A model generated the notes under the pieces. That model was not told the origin of the DNA. It did no database searches and saw nothing but the letters and a program-made list of their open reading frames with translations. Of a stretch of DNA of 33,898 nt, positions 24,591 through 31,173 are shown piece after piece (position 1 is the first letter of the stretch; each line of letters starts with the position of its first letter). The DNA comes from Chitinophagales bacterium 33-2 (GTDB lineage Bacteria; Bacteroidota; Bacteroidia; Chitinophagales; Chitinophagaceae), in contig MWYV01000014.1 of the NCBI GenBank assembly GCA_002050435.1, positions 1 to 33,898 on the forward strand, given 5' to 3'. The translations under genes were made by a program, and so were the position numbers.

Positions 24591-25517
24591 TCAAAATTTG
24601 ATCTGCAGGCCAAGCCCGGTCAACGATTTTAACTGTAATGCCGGACGGTCATTATTCTTTCCAAATATGCGCACATCATCATCATAAATCAAATCGAAGT
24701 TCCAGCTGAGGGTAAGGAATTTTATGAGTTTTAAAGAAATGATGTTGGTCATGAACACATCAATTTTTTCCGGGCGGTGCCTGTAATTGGAAAAAAGATC
24801 CAGCCTGGATTTATAACTGAGTACCGGGCTGAATGCTTTCATAAACTGCGCAGTTACAAAAGCACCGATCTCTGTAGCGGAATGTTCCCCCGGAGCAACC
24901 CCATACAATCCTTTTGCTGAAATACTGTCGTCTTTTACGATGATCCACCTTGCTGTTATGGGTGAAATAAATACGGAAAAAAATTCTGTCGGCTGATAAT
25001 CCATTCCGAGGCTGGTAAGTATATATCCCGGTGATAAAAATGCTGAAGTAAGGACCTTTTCATTGTCATTAAAACTATATCCCCTGAACAACTGGCTGCG
25101 CAGGTTAACCAGCGTGGCAACATTCCATTTTTCTGAAACTTCATATCCATATTTGGAAAGGATATCCAGCCTGTCGTCATTTTTTCTTCCTCCCAGGCTG
25201 CTGGTATTGATATAGCCGAAATTAAAATCCACCGTATTGTCCCAATGGTTTTTTCCTTCAGTATAAAATCCAAAAATGTTCAGGATGGAGTTTACCGCCA
25301 ATGAAAAATTATCCCCGCCGGCTGCCCAGTTATTCAACGCACCCTGTGCAATATTCAAATTATAGATCCCTCCCTTTTTCCAGTTGGAGGGTATGGTATC
25401 TTCCGGCTTTTTTATATTTACAGCCGCATCCTGCTGTAGTTTCTTCACTGTTTCATCCTGGGCCGGTAGCATGAGTTGCAGCAGTAAGCAAAATAACAGG
25501 AGTATATTTTTTTCCAT
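24591..25517 (-). CDS. DUF3078 outer-membrane-type protein
   Basis: The 308-residue protein has a signal peptide ending near LMLPAQDE. It then has the DUF3078 hallmark WKKGGIYNLNIAQGALNNWAAGGDNF, here about residues 46-71, and a series of beta strands (VDFNFGYINTSSLGG, YGYEVSEKWNVATLVNLRSQ). It ends LTGLGLQIKF, an outer-membrane barrel type terminus. The family is common in Bacteroidota and functionally uncharacterised. It reads towards the unknown helical protein gene. Confidence 0.85.
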   Translation of the reverse strand: MEKNILLLFCLLLQLMLPAQDETVKKLQQDAAVNIKKPEDTIPSNWKKGGIYNLNIAQGALNNWAAGGDNFSLAVNSILNIFGFYTEGKNHWDNTVDFNFGYINTSSLGGRKNDDRLDILSKYGYEVSEKWNVATLVNLRSQLFRGYSFNDNEKVLTSAFLSPGYILTSLGMDYQPTEFFSVFISPITARWIIVKDDSISAKGLYGVAPGEHSATEIGAFVTAQFMKAFSPVLSYKSRLDLFSNYRHRPEKIDVFMTNIISLKLIKFLTLSWNFDLIYDDDVRIFGKNNDRPALQLKSLTGLGLQIKF

Positions 25518-25539
25518 TTTCTTTATTTTTTAATGTTCA

Positions 25540-25950
25540 ATGTATATAAAAAGCATCTTGCATTTCAAAATCATCCATGCAAAAAGCAGGATCCATGGCA
25601 AAGGTAGTTTTGCAAAGGAAAATATCCCTGCAAGAAAAAGAATTGGAATACTCGGGGGACAGATCATTTCAAAATTTAAAGCCAGGAAAATGGCGGTTAC
25701 AAAAAGTATAGCCGTGGTGGAATTATGGAATGGCTGGGCTATTGATGCTTCAGATGAAAAAGGTTTGCGCTATGTCAATCATTCCTGTGATCCGAATACT
25801 TTCATGCGCAATATTAATTATCTGGTGGAGTTTTATGCATTAAAAGATATTGCTCCCGGCGAAGAGCTCACATGTGATTATGGTACTACCCATCATGATG
25901 GAAAACTGGCATGTACATGCGGTGCCGTTAATTGCAAAGGATCATTATAA
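25540..25950 (+). CDS. Stand-alone SET-domain protein (putative protein lysine methyltransferase)
   Basis: The 136-residue protein is a complete minimal SET domain. SRIHGKGSFAKENIPA is the N-terminal strand, YVNHSCDPN (Asn80-Cys83) and TCDYG (111-115) form the SAM- and substrate-binding core, and Cys125, Cys127 and Cys132 (CTCGAVNCKG) form a post-SET zinc site. SET enzymes methylate lysines, mostly on eukaryotic histones. Bacterial versions are sporadic and their targets in free-living Bacteroidota are unknown. It is divergent from the DUF3078 gene and convergent with the MFS gene. Confidence 0.88.
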   Translation: MYIKSILHFKIIHAKSRIHGKGSFAKENIPARKRIGILGGQIISKFKARKMAVTKSIAVVELWNGWAIDASDEKGLRYVNHSCDPNTFMRNINYLVEFYALKDIAPGEELTCDYGTTHHDGKLACTCGAVNCKGSL

Positions 25951-25989
25951 ATTTTTAGTGAATATCAGTAATGATGTAATCCTGCCAGG

Positions 25990-27150
25990 TTAATTTAACT
26001 CCTTAAATTCCCTGACCTTACGTGCGAGGAAGAAAATGATCAATCCAAAAATACTGATGAACATAAATGCCCATTGCATTCCTAAAATATCAGATAAGGA
26101 ACCAATTAAAAGTGGGCCAGTCAAAAACCCGCTATAGCCGATCATGGTTACAGCTGAAATGGCATAACCCGCAGGCATTTTATTTGTTTTTCCAGCCAGT
26201 GCATATACAATAGGAACAATAACAGAATCGCCCAGTCCTACAATAATAAATCCTAATGCTGCTATGAATAGATGAGGTATCAGGGATGATAAAATAAGAC
26301 CTGTACTGATCAGCAATCCACATCCCATTAATAATTTAATCGGTCCGAACATACTGATCATGCGATCACCAGTTAAACGGCCGATCGTCATGGAAATGAT
26401 AAAACAGGTATATCCGATGGTCACCAGGCCTTTTTCGGGTTGTACCACCTGTTCAAAATAGTTTACACTCCAGTCGAACATGGCATTCTCGGTGATCATT
26501 CCGCAAAATGCAATCATGCCGAGAAAGAACAGGTACCGGTCGGGCTTAACAAAAAAAGGCTTACGTTCTTTTTTGATCTGTTGTTTACCTATATCGCTTC
26601 GGAAAAAAAGGAGACTAACCATTATGCATACCAAGGCAATGGCCAGGAAATGATAGCGTGGAAGAATATTTAATACGATCATCCCTGTTCCCACGCTGGC
26701 AGCAATAAAGCAGGCGAGGCTCCAGAGTCCATGAAATGTGGAAATGATGGGTTTCGCAAATTGTTGCTGCACTTCAATGGAAAGCGTATTGGCTGAAATA
26801 TTCAGGATCGTTCTTGTAAAGCCCATCAGGAAAAGCACGATCATCAACTGCAGCTGTTCATTACTAAAACCTGCCAATACCAGAAGAAGGGAAGAAATAA
26901 TGGTACTGGCCAGCAGGATCTTTTTTATTCCATAGTGTGCGGTCATCCAGCTGGCCACCAGCAGTCCGCATACAAGCCCTGCAGGAGATACAAACAACAC
27001 GGTTCCCCAGGCAGCATTTCCAAGCTCCATTTTCTTTTGGATATCCGGAATTCTAGAAGCCCAGGTAGCGGCGATCAATCCCGAAAGAATAAAAAATACA
27101 GCTGTCATTCTCCTGCCTTTCTTTGGGGCAGTTCCGCTTCCTGTTTTCAT
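25990..27150 (-). CDS. MFS transporter, YbjJ-like
   Basis: The 386-residue protein has twelve hydrophobic helices. The first reads AVFFILSGLIAATWASRIPD, and the loop with YGIKKILLASTII fits MFS motif A. The overall pattern ATWASRIPDIQ resembles the YbjJ group of the major facilitator superfamily. Substrate is not predictable; sugars and small metabolites are typical. It is divergent from the NUDIX gene across about 86 bases. Confidence 0.85.
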   Translation of the reverse strand: MKTGSGTAPKKGRRMTAVFFILSGLIAATWASRIPDIQKKMELGNAAWGTVLFVSPAGLVCGLLVASWMTAHYGIKKILLASTIISSLLLVLAGFSNEQLQLMIVLFLMGFTRTILNISANTLSIEVQQQFAKPIISTFHGLWSLACFIAASVGTGMIVLNILPRYHFLAIALVCIMVSLLFFRSDIGKQQIKKERKPFFVKPDRYLFFLGMIAFCGMITENAMFDWSVNYFEQVVQPEKGLVTIGYTCFIISMTIGRLTGDRMISMFGPIKLLMGCGLLISTGLILSSLIPHLFIAALGFIIVGLGDSVIVPIVYALAGKTNKMPAGYAISAVTMIGYSGFLTGPLLIGSLSDILGMQWAFMFISIFGLIIFFLARKVREFKELN

Positions 27151-27236
27151 TCCCTGAATGCTTTGATGTGAAAATAATTCATGCTTGTTTTAAGAACCGT
27201 GAAATCTTGCATGTTTCTTGCCTATAGGAAGAAACA

Positions 27237-27827
27237 ATGGAGAAAATCAGTATAAAAAGCAGGAAAACCATTTCACATGGACATGCAAAACTGGAAAAGA
27301 TCCGTTATGAGATTGAACATTACAATGGATCAACCAGCGGCCAGGAAAGGGAAGTTTATGATCATGGAAATGCAGTAGCTGTTTTATTGTATGACAGGGA
27401 AAGCAGGAAGGTTTTGTTAACTCAACAATTTCGTTTACCCACCTTTCTTAACGGCAATCCAACAGGCATGCTTTTGGAAGTATGCGCAGGTATTGTTGAA
27501 GAAGCTGAGGAACCGGCTGTTACAATGAAAAGAGAGATACTCGAAGAAACCGGTTATCAGGTTGAAAATTTGGTTAAGGTCTATGAAGCCTATAGCTCAG
27601 CCGGCGTTTTAACCGAGATGCTTTCTCTGTTCACCGGTACTTATTCCAGTGGAAATAAAAAGGCTCAGGGCGGTGGTTTGAAAGAGGAAGGTGAGGAGAT
27701 TAAAAATGTTGAACTGGATTTTGATGAGGCGATAGAAATGCTTAAAAAGAACCAGATCAGGGATGTCAAGACCATCATTCTTTTACAATACATGCTGATC
27801 AATCATTTAATCGAAGAAAATAAATAA
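27237..27827 (+). CDS. NUDIX hydrolase, NudK/ADP-ribose pyrophosphatase-like
   Basis: The 196-residue protein has a complete Nudix box at 85-107 (GX5EX7REUXEEXGU), with REILEETGY as the metal-binding core. The surrounding sequence (VYDHGNAVAVLLYDRESRKV and QQFRLPTF) matches the NudK/GDP-mannose and ADP-sugar pyrophosphatase subgroup. These enzymes hydrolyse nucleoside diphosphate sugars to NMP plus sugar phosphate. The stop is one base before a GTG start of the next gene, so the two are probably co-transcribed. Confidence 0.88.
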   Translation: MEKISIKSRKTISHGHAKLEKIRYEIEHYNGSTSGQEREVYDHGNAVAVLLYDRESRKVLLTQQFRLPTFLNGNPTGMLLEVCAGIVEEAEEPAVTMKREILEETGYQVENLVKVYEAYSSAGVLTEMLSLFTGTYSSGNKKAQGGGLKEEGEEIKNVELDFDEAIEMLKKNQIRDVKTIILLQYMLINHLIEENK

Positions 27828-27828
27828 A

Positions 27829-28374
27829 GTGAACATAATTAAAGGATATAAAGTGCACATGTGGACCAGTGATGGCAGAGTGGATAATGAAAAGTTTTTC
27901 AATGGGAGCGATCTGCTGGTAGCGAGAAGGGAGGCATTTCATTATGCAGGTAATCTTGCGCATATAATGGAAGAAGCGCGCAAGGCAGGTGTGATCAGTT
28001 ATAGTACACCTGAAGAAATACTGGATCCCGTCAATGAATTTGAAGAAGTGGTGATTGGTAATGTTTTCGTTAGTGTAGTATATGAAGAAAAACAGGGTTC
28101 CGGCGTGCAGAGTGATGAAGACATAATTCACATGATCTTTTCAGAAGAAGAAAATATCGAAGGACTTCCGGAAGACGAAGAGAAGCTTGTTTTGCAGAAA
28201 ATGGAAGTGTTCGATACTAACGATCCTGAAATTATCAGGATCCGGAATCGCGAAGCATGGTACTATATCAGGGAGGGCGGTTTTAAAGCCATTCGCATTG
28301 TTCCATCGGCTATACAGCCATTATTTCTTCTTTTAGATGATTACCTGAGATTGAAAGGAAAACAGTTGATCTGA
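27829..28374 (+). CDS. Protein of unknown function, co-transcribed with the NUDIX gene
   Basis: The 181-residue protein starts at GTG 27829, one base after the NUDIX stop; the first residues NIIKGYKVHMWTSDGR look coding, and no ATG fits as well. It is acidic, with an alternating alpha/beta feel: EAFHYAGNLAHIMEEARKAG, VVIGNVFVSVVYEEK, and a second half (REAWYYIREGGFKAIRIVPSAI). No signal or membrane helix is seen, so it is probably cytoplasmic. I do not recognise a family; the tight coupling suggests a role with the NUDIX substrate. Confidence 0.7.
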   Translation: MNIIKGYKVHMWTSDGRVDNEKFFNGSDLLVARREAFHYAGNLAHIMEEARKAGVISYSTPEEILDPVNEFEEVVIGNVFVSVVYEEKQGSGVQSDEDIIHMIFSEEENIEGLPEDEEKLVLQKMEVFDTNDPEIIRIRNREAWYYIREGGFKAIRIVPSAIQPLFLLLDDYLRLKGKQLI

Positions 28375-28535
28375 TCTTATGCCAGCAACCTAACCAACAG
28401 GAAAAATATGGGTAAGCTAAGAAGGCAAAGCAGTAAAGAAGCATGTTCCTGTATAAAATGACCCGGCTTTATAAATGTTTTTGGTTAAGGCTTATAATAG
28501 AATAAAAATATTACCTATTCATTGAATATTTTAAA

Positions 28536-28557
28536 AATCACTGTTGTCCGGGGAAAA
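28536..28557 (+). repeat. Left terminal inverted repeat
   Basis: This arm reads AATCAC followed by TGTTGTCCGGGGAAAA. It matches the reverse complement of 29125-29146 at 21 of 22 positions; the only mismatch is base 28541. Confidence 0.85.
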
Positions 28558-28690
28558 TTATTTGATTTCGATAAAACGCACAATGGTTCTGGCGTTGTTG
28601 ATGATTACTTAAACCGGGCCTTAGATTTTGCAATTGCAATAACCTAATGGAGTTTCTTTGCCGGAGAGCAGCGCTATGATAAATGCCTCT

Positions 28691-28746
28691 TCCACCTTTT
28701 TTCTTGAAAAAAAAGGTGGAGCCCCCCTGCGCTTCGCTTCGGGGGC
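28691..28746. repeat. Two tandem hairpins inside the element
   Basis: TCCACCTTTTTT (28691-28702) pairs with 28709-28720 around a 6-base loop. It is followed at once by GCCCCC (28721-28726) pairing with GGGGGC (28741-28746). Hairpin pairs of this kind are common as dispersed intergenic repeats in soil Bacteroidota. Confidence 0.7.
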
Positions 28747-28760
28747 AGGCAAAAATTCAA

Positions 28761-28939
28761 GCGCAATCAATGCGGAGCAGTATGTATGACAAAGTTTCCT
28801 TAGGATGATTGCGCAAGAGCGCCCTCCGTATGATAAGACAGGTTCAACACCCTGCGCTCTGGTTATTTAAAAGTCTGGAATGCGCTGAATTGCTCCATCT
28901 TAGGTATGATGATTCTTCAAGTTAGAAACAGGAGCAATT
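28761..28939. repeat. Three consecutive long-loop stem-loops
   Basis: Stem 1 is GCGCAATCA (28761-28769) with TGATTGCGC (28806-28814). Stem 2 is AGAGCGC (28816-28822) with GCGCTCT (28854-28860). Stem 3 is AATTGCTCC (28888-28896) with GGAGCAATT (28931-28939). Loops are 36, 31 and 34 bases and each contains a TATG-type core. Confidence 0.6.
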
Positions 28940-29124
28940 AGGCGCGGGAGCCACCTTAATGTTGTAAGAGAAAATCTCTGGTAATTCTAAAAAATCAAAC
29001 AAAATCAATTGAGCGATAGTGATTGAATCTCCTTCTAAACCTAATAAGGGGGCTTCAAGTTTTTAAAACACAACATCCTTCAAACCCACATTGAATTTCA
29101 GCGACTGATTTAAGGATATAAAAC

Positions 29125-29146
29125 TTTTCCCCGGACAACACTGATT
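29125..29146 (-). repeat. Right terminal inverted repeat
   Basis: This arm is the reverse complement of 28536-28557 with one mismatch. It ends 12 bases before the next gene's ATG. Confidence 0.85.
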
Positions 29147-29158
29147 CAAAAATGAATC

Positions 29159-29347
29159 ATGAAAGAAAGACAATTTGAACCCGAAGAAAGCAATATTCAA
29201 TCCCCTGCACCCGGACTTGCATCTGTAAATACACACAATCCAAAGGAACCATTGTTGAAAGATGATCAAACCGGCCAGGGAAGGATCAATTCCGGAACAC
29301 AGGAGCAGGAAGCAGAGGATCAGGAAACAAAAGCTGCAGAAGATTAA
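29159..29347 (+). CDS. Small hydrophilic, probably disordered protein
   Basis: The 62-residue protein has no hydrophobic core and is rich in Glu, Gln, Asp, Pro and Asn (MKERQFEPEESNIQSP at the start, QEAEDQETKAAED at the end). It resembles the gene at 22589 in composition but not in clear sequence. Its ATG is 12 bases from the right end of the TIR element, which may have displaced its original promoter. A recent insertion could mean the gene now depends on element-derived transcription. Confidence 0.5.
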   Translation: MKERQFEPEESNIQSPAPGLASVNTHNPKEPLLKDDQTGQGRINSGTQEQEAEDQETKAAED

Positions 29348-29403
29348 TCCGCTAAGTGGTTTACCCTTTTGATCTGAAACATTATTTGCATCTTTAGTGC
29401 ACT

Positions 29404-29742
29404 ATGGCTTGGATCATATTAATATTTGCAGGATTATTTGAAGTAGGATTTACTACCTGTCTTTCCAAAGCGAAAGAAACTTCCGGTTCCAACCTTTATG
29501 CCTGGTGGATGGCTGGTTTTTTCTTTTCCCTTGGCTGCAGTATGTTTCTTTTATACAGGGCAACACAGCTCCTTCCAATGGGTACTGCCTACGCGGTTTG
29601 GACAGGTATAGGTGCTGTTGGAACGGTGCTGATCGGTATCTTTTTCTTTAAAGAATCCGCTTCTTTCTGGCGGCTCTTTTTTCTTTTTACCCTGATCTCC
29701 TCCATCATAGGTTTGAAATACGTGGCGCCACAGTTAAATTAA
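29404..29742 (+). CDS. SMR-family exporter, Gdx/SugE-like
   Basis: The 112-residue protein has four transmembrane helices and the small multidrug resistance glutamate in helix 1 (Glu13 in MAWIILIFAGLFEVGF). GTAYAVWTGIGAVGTVLIG is the family block in helix 3. The start MAWIILIFAGLFEV is nearly that of E. coli SugE/Gdx, which exports guanidinium and quaternary ammonium ions in exchange for protons, as an antiparallel dimer. A role in guanidinium export is likely by homology; no guanidine riboswitch fits in the 56 bases upstream. Confidence 0.88.
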   Translation: MAWIILIFAGLFEVGFTTCLSKAKETSGSNLYAWWMAGFFFSLGCSMFLLYRATQLLPMGTAYAVWTGIGAVGTVLIGIFFFKESASFWRLFFLFTLISSIIGLKYVAPQLN

Positions 29743-29792
29743 AATGCTTCAGAATGAAAACTTTAAATTGCCGCATTTAAAGTAGCGTGGCA

Positions 29793-30830
29793 ATGGATAT
29801 TGAAACCGCCGATCTTCAGAAGATCATCGTTCATTTTGTTGGAAGCAAAAATAACCTGGATCAGGTCATCCTTTCAGAAGAAGAATACTTTCCCGGGGAT
29901 GAGGAAAAATTGATCCTCGAGGATGGGTTTTTGAACCGGTTCAGAAATATCGGTGAAACCTATGCTTTCCACCATACCGAAGCCATTCATTTTAATGAGG
30001 TATATGCTTTCTGCCTGGATGTTTTTAATGATGCAGATCGTTTTTTACAATCATCCCATGCCATAGCCAGGCAGCTTTATGAAGCATCTGTTCATCCCAG
30101 GGTAAAAGGTGGAGAGTTATACGTGGTGTATTTTGAAGGACTTCCAGTAGAAAACCGGATGTGCCAGGCAATCGGCATTTTTAAATCAGAGTCAAAAGGA
30201 TTTTTCCTTGATGTGCAGAAAAAAAAGCAACAGGTAAAGCTACAGGTACGCGAAGGTGTGGAAATGACCAAAATCGACAAGGGCTGCCTGGTGATCAACC
30301 GGAATAAGGAAACAGGATTTGATGTGCTGGTCTTTGATGCACAGAGCAGGGGTGAAGAAGCGCAATACTGGAAGGAAAAGTTTTTAAACCTCAGGCCCAG
30401 GCAAAATGAATTCCACCATACACAGCATTTGCTCACTCTTACCAGGCAGTTTATCACAAATGAACTGGATGCTGAAGCCCTTCCTAAAACAGAGCAGGTT
30501 GAACTGCTGAACCGGTCGTTGGATTATTTTAAATCAAGGGATGCATTTGACATCGATGAATTTCAGAATGAAGTTTTTGGTGATGAGGCAATGATCGGGT
30601 CATTTCGCGCATACGGGTCACGTTATACTGATGCAAATGATTATGATATTGCTTCGGGATTTGAAATTTCCAACGAGGCGGTAAAAAAACAATCCAGGAT
30701 CTTTAAGGGTATTGTTAAGCTGGACAAAAACTTCCACATCTATATTCATGGGAGAACGGATCTGATTGAGAAAGGTGTGGAAGCAGACGGCCGGAAGTTT
30801 TATAAAATTTATTACCAGGATGAAGGCTGA
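29793..30830 (+). CDS. 37-kDa nucleoid-associated protein (NA37/NdpA family)
   Basis: With the ATG at 29793 the protein has 345 residues, the usual family size. MDIETADLQKIIVHFVGSKN is the characteristic N-terminus, followed by VYAFCLDVF, VVYFEGL near residue 112, and KGCLVINRNKETGF, WKEKFLNLRPRQNEFHHTQ in the middle. The C-terminal half ends IYIHGRTDLIEKGVEAD and KIYYQDEG. YejK/NdpA proteins bind the nucleoid; the biochemical role is unclear, and in phage-defence settings the family has also been noted. The frame also opens at a GTG two codons upstream. Confidence 0.9.
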   Translation: MDIETADLQKIIVHFVGSKNNLDQVILSEEEYFPGDEEKLILEDGFLNRFRNIGETYAFHHTEAIHFNEVYAFCLDVFNDADRFLQSSHAIARQLYEASVHPRVKGGELYVVYFEGLPVENRMCQAIGIFKSESKGFFLDVQKKKQQVKLQVREGVEMTKIDKGCLVINRNKETGFDVLVFDAQSRGEEAQYWKEKFLNLRPRQNEFHHTQHLLTLTRQFITNELDAEALPKTEQVELLNRSLDYFKSRDAFDIDEFQNEVFGDEAMIGSFRAYGSRYTDANDYDIASGFEISNEAVKKQSRIFKGIVKLDKNFHIYIHGRTDLIEKGVEADGRKFYKIYYQDEG

Positions 30831-30898
30831 TACTGAATGAATTAATGATTTTCAGGTGAACAAATTGGGGAATTGAATTGTAGTGGCATGCTTTATGG

Positions 30899-30916
30899 AT
30901 TAATACCTGTATTAAT
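30899..30916. promoter_or_regulatory. Near-perfect palindrome upstream of the DUF1328 gene
   Basis: ATTAATAC and GTATTAAT are perfect 8-bp arms around a 2-base centre. The site ends 19 bases before the ATG at 30936. It is a reasonable operator candidate. Confidence 0.35.
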
Positions 30917-30935
30917 TCATCTAAAACTTAAAGTT

Positions 30936-31112
30936 ATGCTACGCTGGACAGTCATTTTTTTAGTAATAGCAATCATTGCCGCCATCTTTGGTTTTGGTGG
31001 AATTGCCGCGGGAGCAGCAAGTATTGCTAAGATTTTGTTTTTTATCTTTTTGATACTTTTCGTTCTTAGCCTTATTGTAGGCAGAAGAGGCCGCGTAGGC
31101 GACGGAATTTAA
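30936..31112 (+). CDS. DUF1328-family small membrane protein (YtjA-like)
   Basis: With the ATG at 30936 the product is 58 residues with two membrane helices: [20 protein letters not shown] and [28 protein letters not shown] in the linker is the DUF1328 hallmark. The frame opens 21 residues earlier, but that part is not conserved-looking. The family is small, membrane-bound and poorly characterised, often linked to stationary or envelope stress. A terminator follows. Confidence 0.9.
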   Translation: MLRWTVIFLVIAIIAAIFGFGGIAAGAASIAKILFFIFLILFVLSLIVGRRGRVGDGI

Positions 31113-31134
31113 TCAACTTGCTATAATACATAAA

Positions 31135-31165
31135 GGTTATTCCGCATGCCGGAATTGCCTTTTTT
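31135..31165 (+). terminator. Intrinsic terminator of the DUF1328 gene
   Basis: ATTCCG (31139-31144) pairs with CGGAAT (31150-31155) around a 5-base loop. The outer GG/CC pairs and one wobble extend the stem, and six T follow. It lies 23 bases beyond the stop and before the convergent MG2/plug gene. Confidence 0.75.
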
Positions 31166-31173
31166 GTTTTACC

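Larger units (their letters stand above)
28536..29146. mobile_element. Non-coding element with 22-bp terminal inverted repeats (MITE or IS remnant)
   Basis: Bases 28536-28557 and 29125-29146 are inverted repeats with 21 of 22 matches, including a perfect 16-mer (TGTTGTCCGGGGAAAA against its complement). The 611-base interval between them has no transposase frame. On the - strand, bases 28922-29062 form 47 stop-free codons (KLEAPLLGLEGDSITIAQL at the start, NCSCF at the end) without a start codon, possibly a decayed remnant. A convincing target-site duplication is not visible. A non-autonomous element mobilised by an IS with the same ends is the likeliest reading; an ncRNA locus is the alternative. 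Confidence 0.65.
28375..29158. other. Gene-free stretch containing a TIR-bounded element
   Basis: No convincing gene is present in this 784-base interval. It holds the inverted-repeat-bounded element at 28536-29146 and its stem-loops, described separately. The 160 bases before 28536 show no clear signal. Confidence 0.6.

Noticed and set aside
28675-28910. CRISPR-like or attC-like array from the recurring TATGA loops
   Set aside because: Repeats are degenerate, spacing is uneven and no cas or integrase gene is present. It is kept only as a structured-element observation.
29063-29269. Minus-strand frame crossing the right TIR
   Set aside because: It runs antisense to the small gene at 29159 and has no recognisable domain; treated as part of element remnant analysis only.
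29348-29403. Guanidine riboswitch before the SMR gene
   Set aside because: The gap is 56 bases, too short for a guanidine-I aptamer, and no aptamer core was seen.
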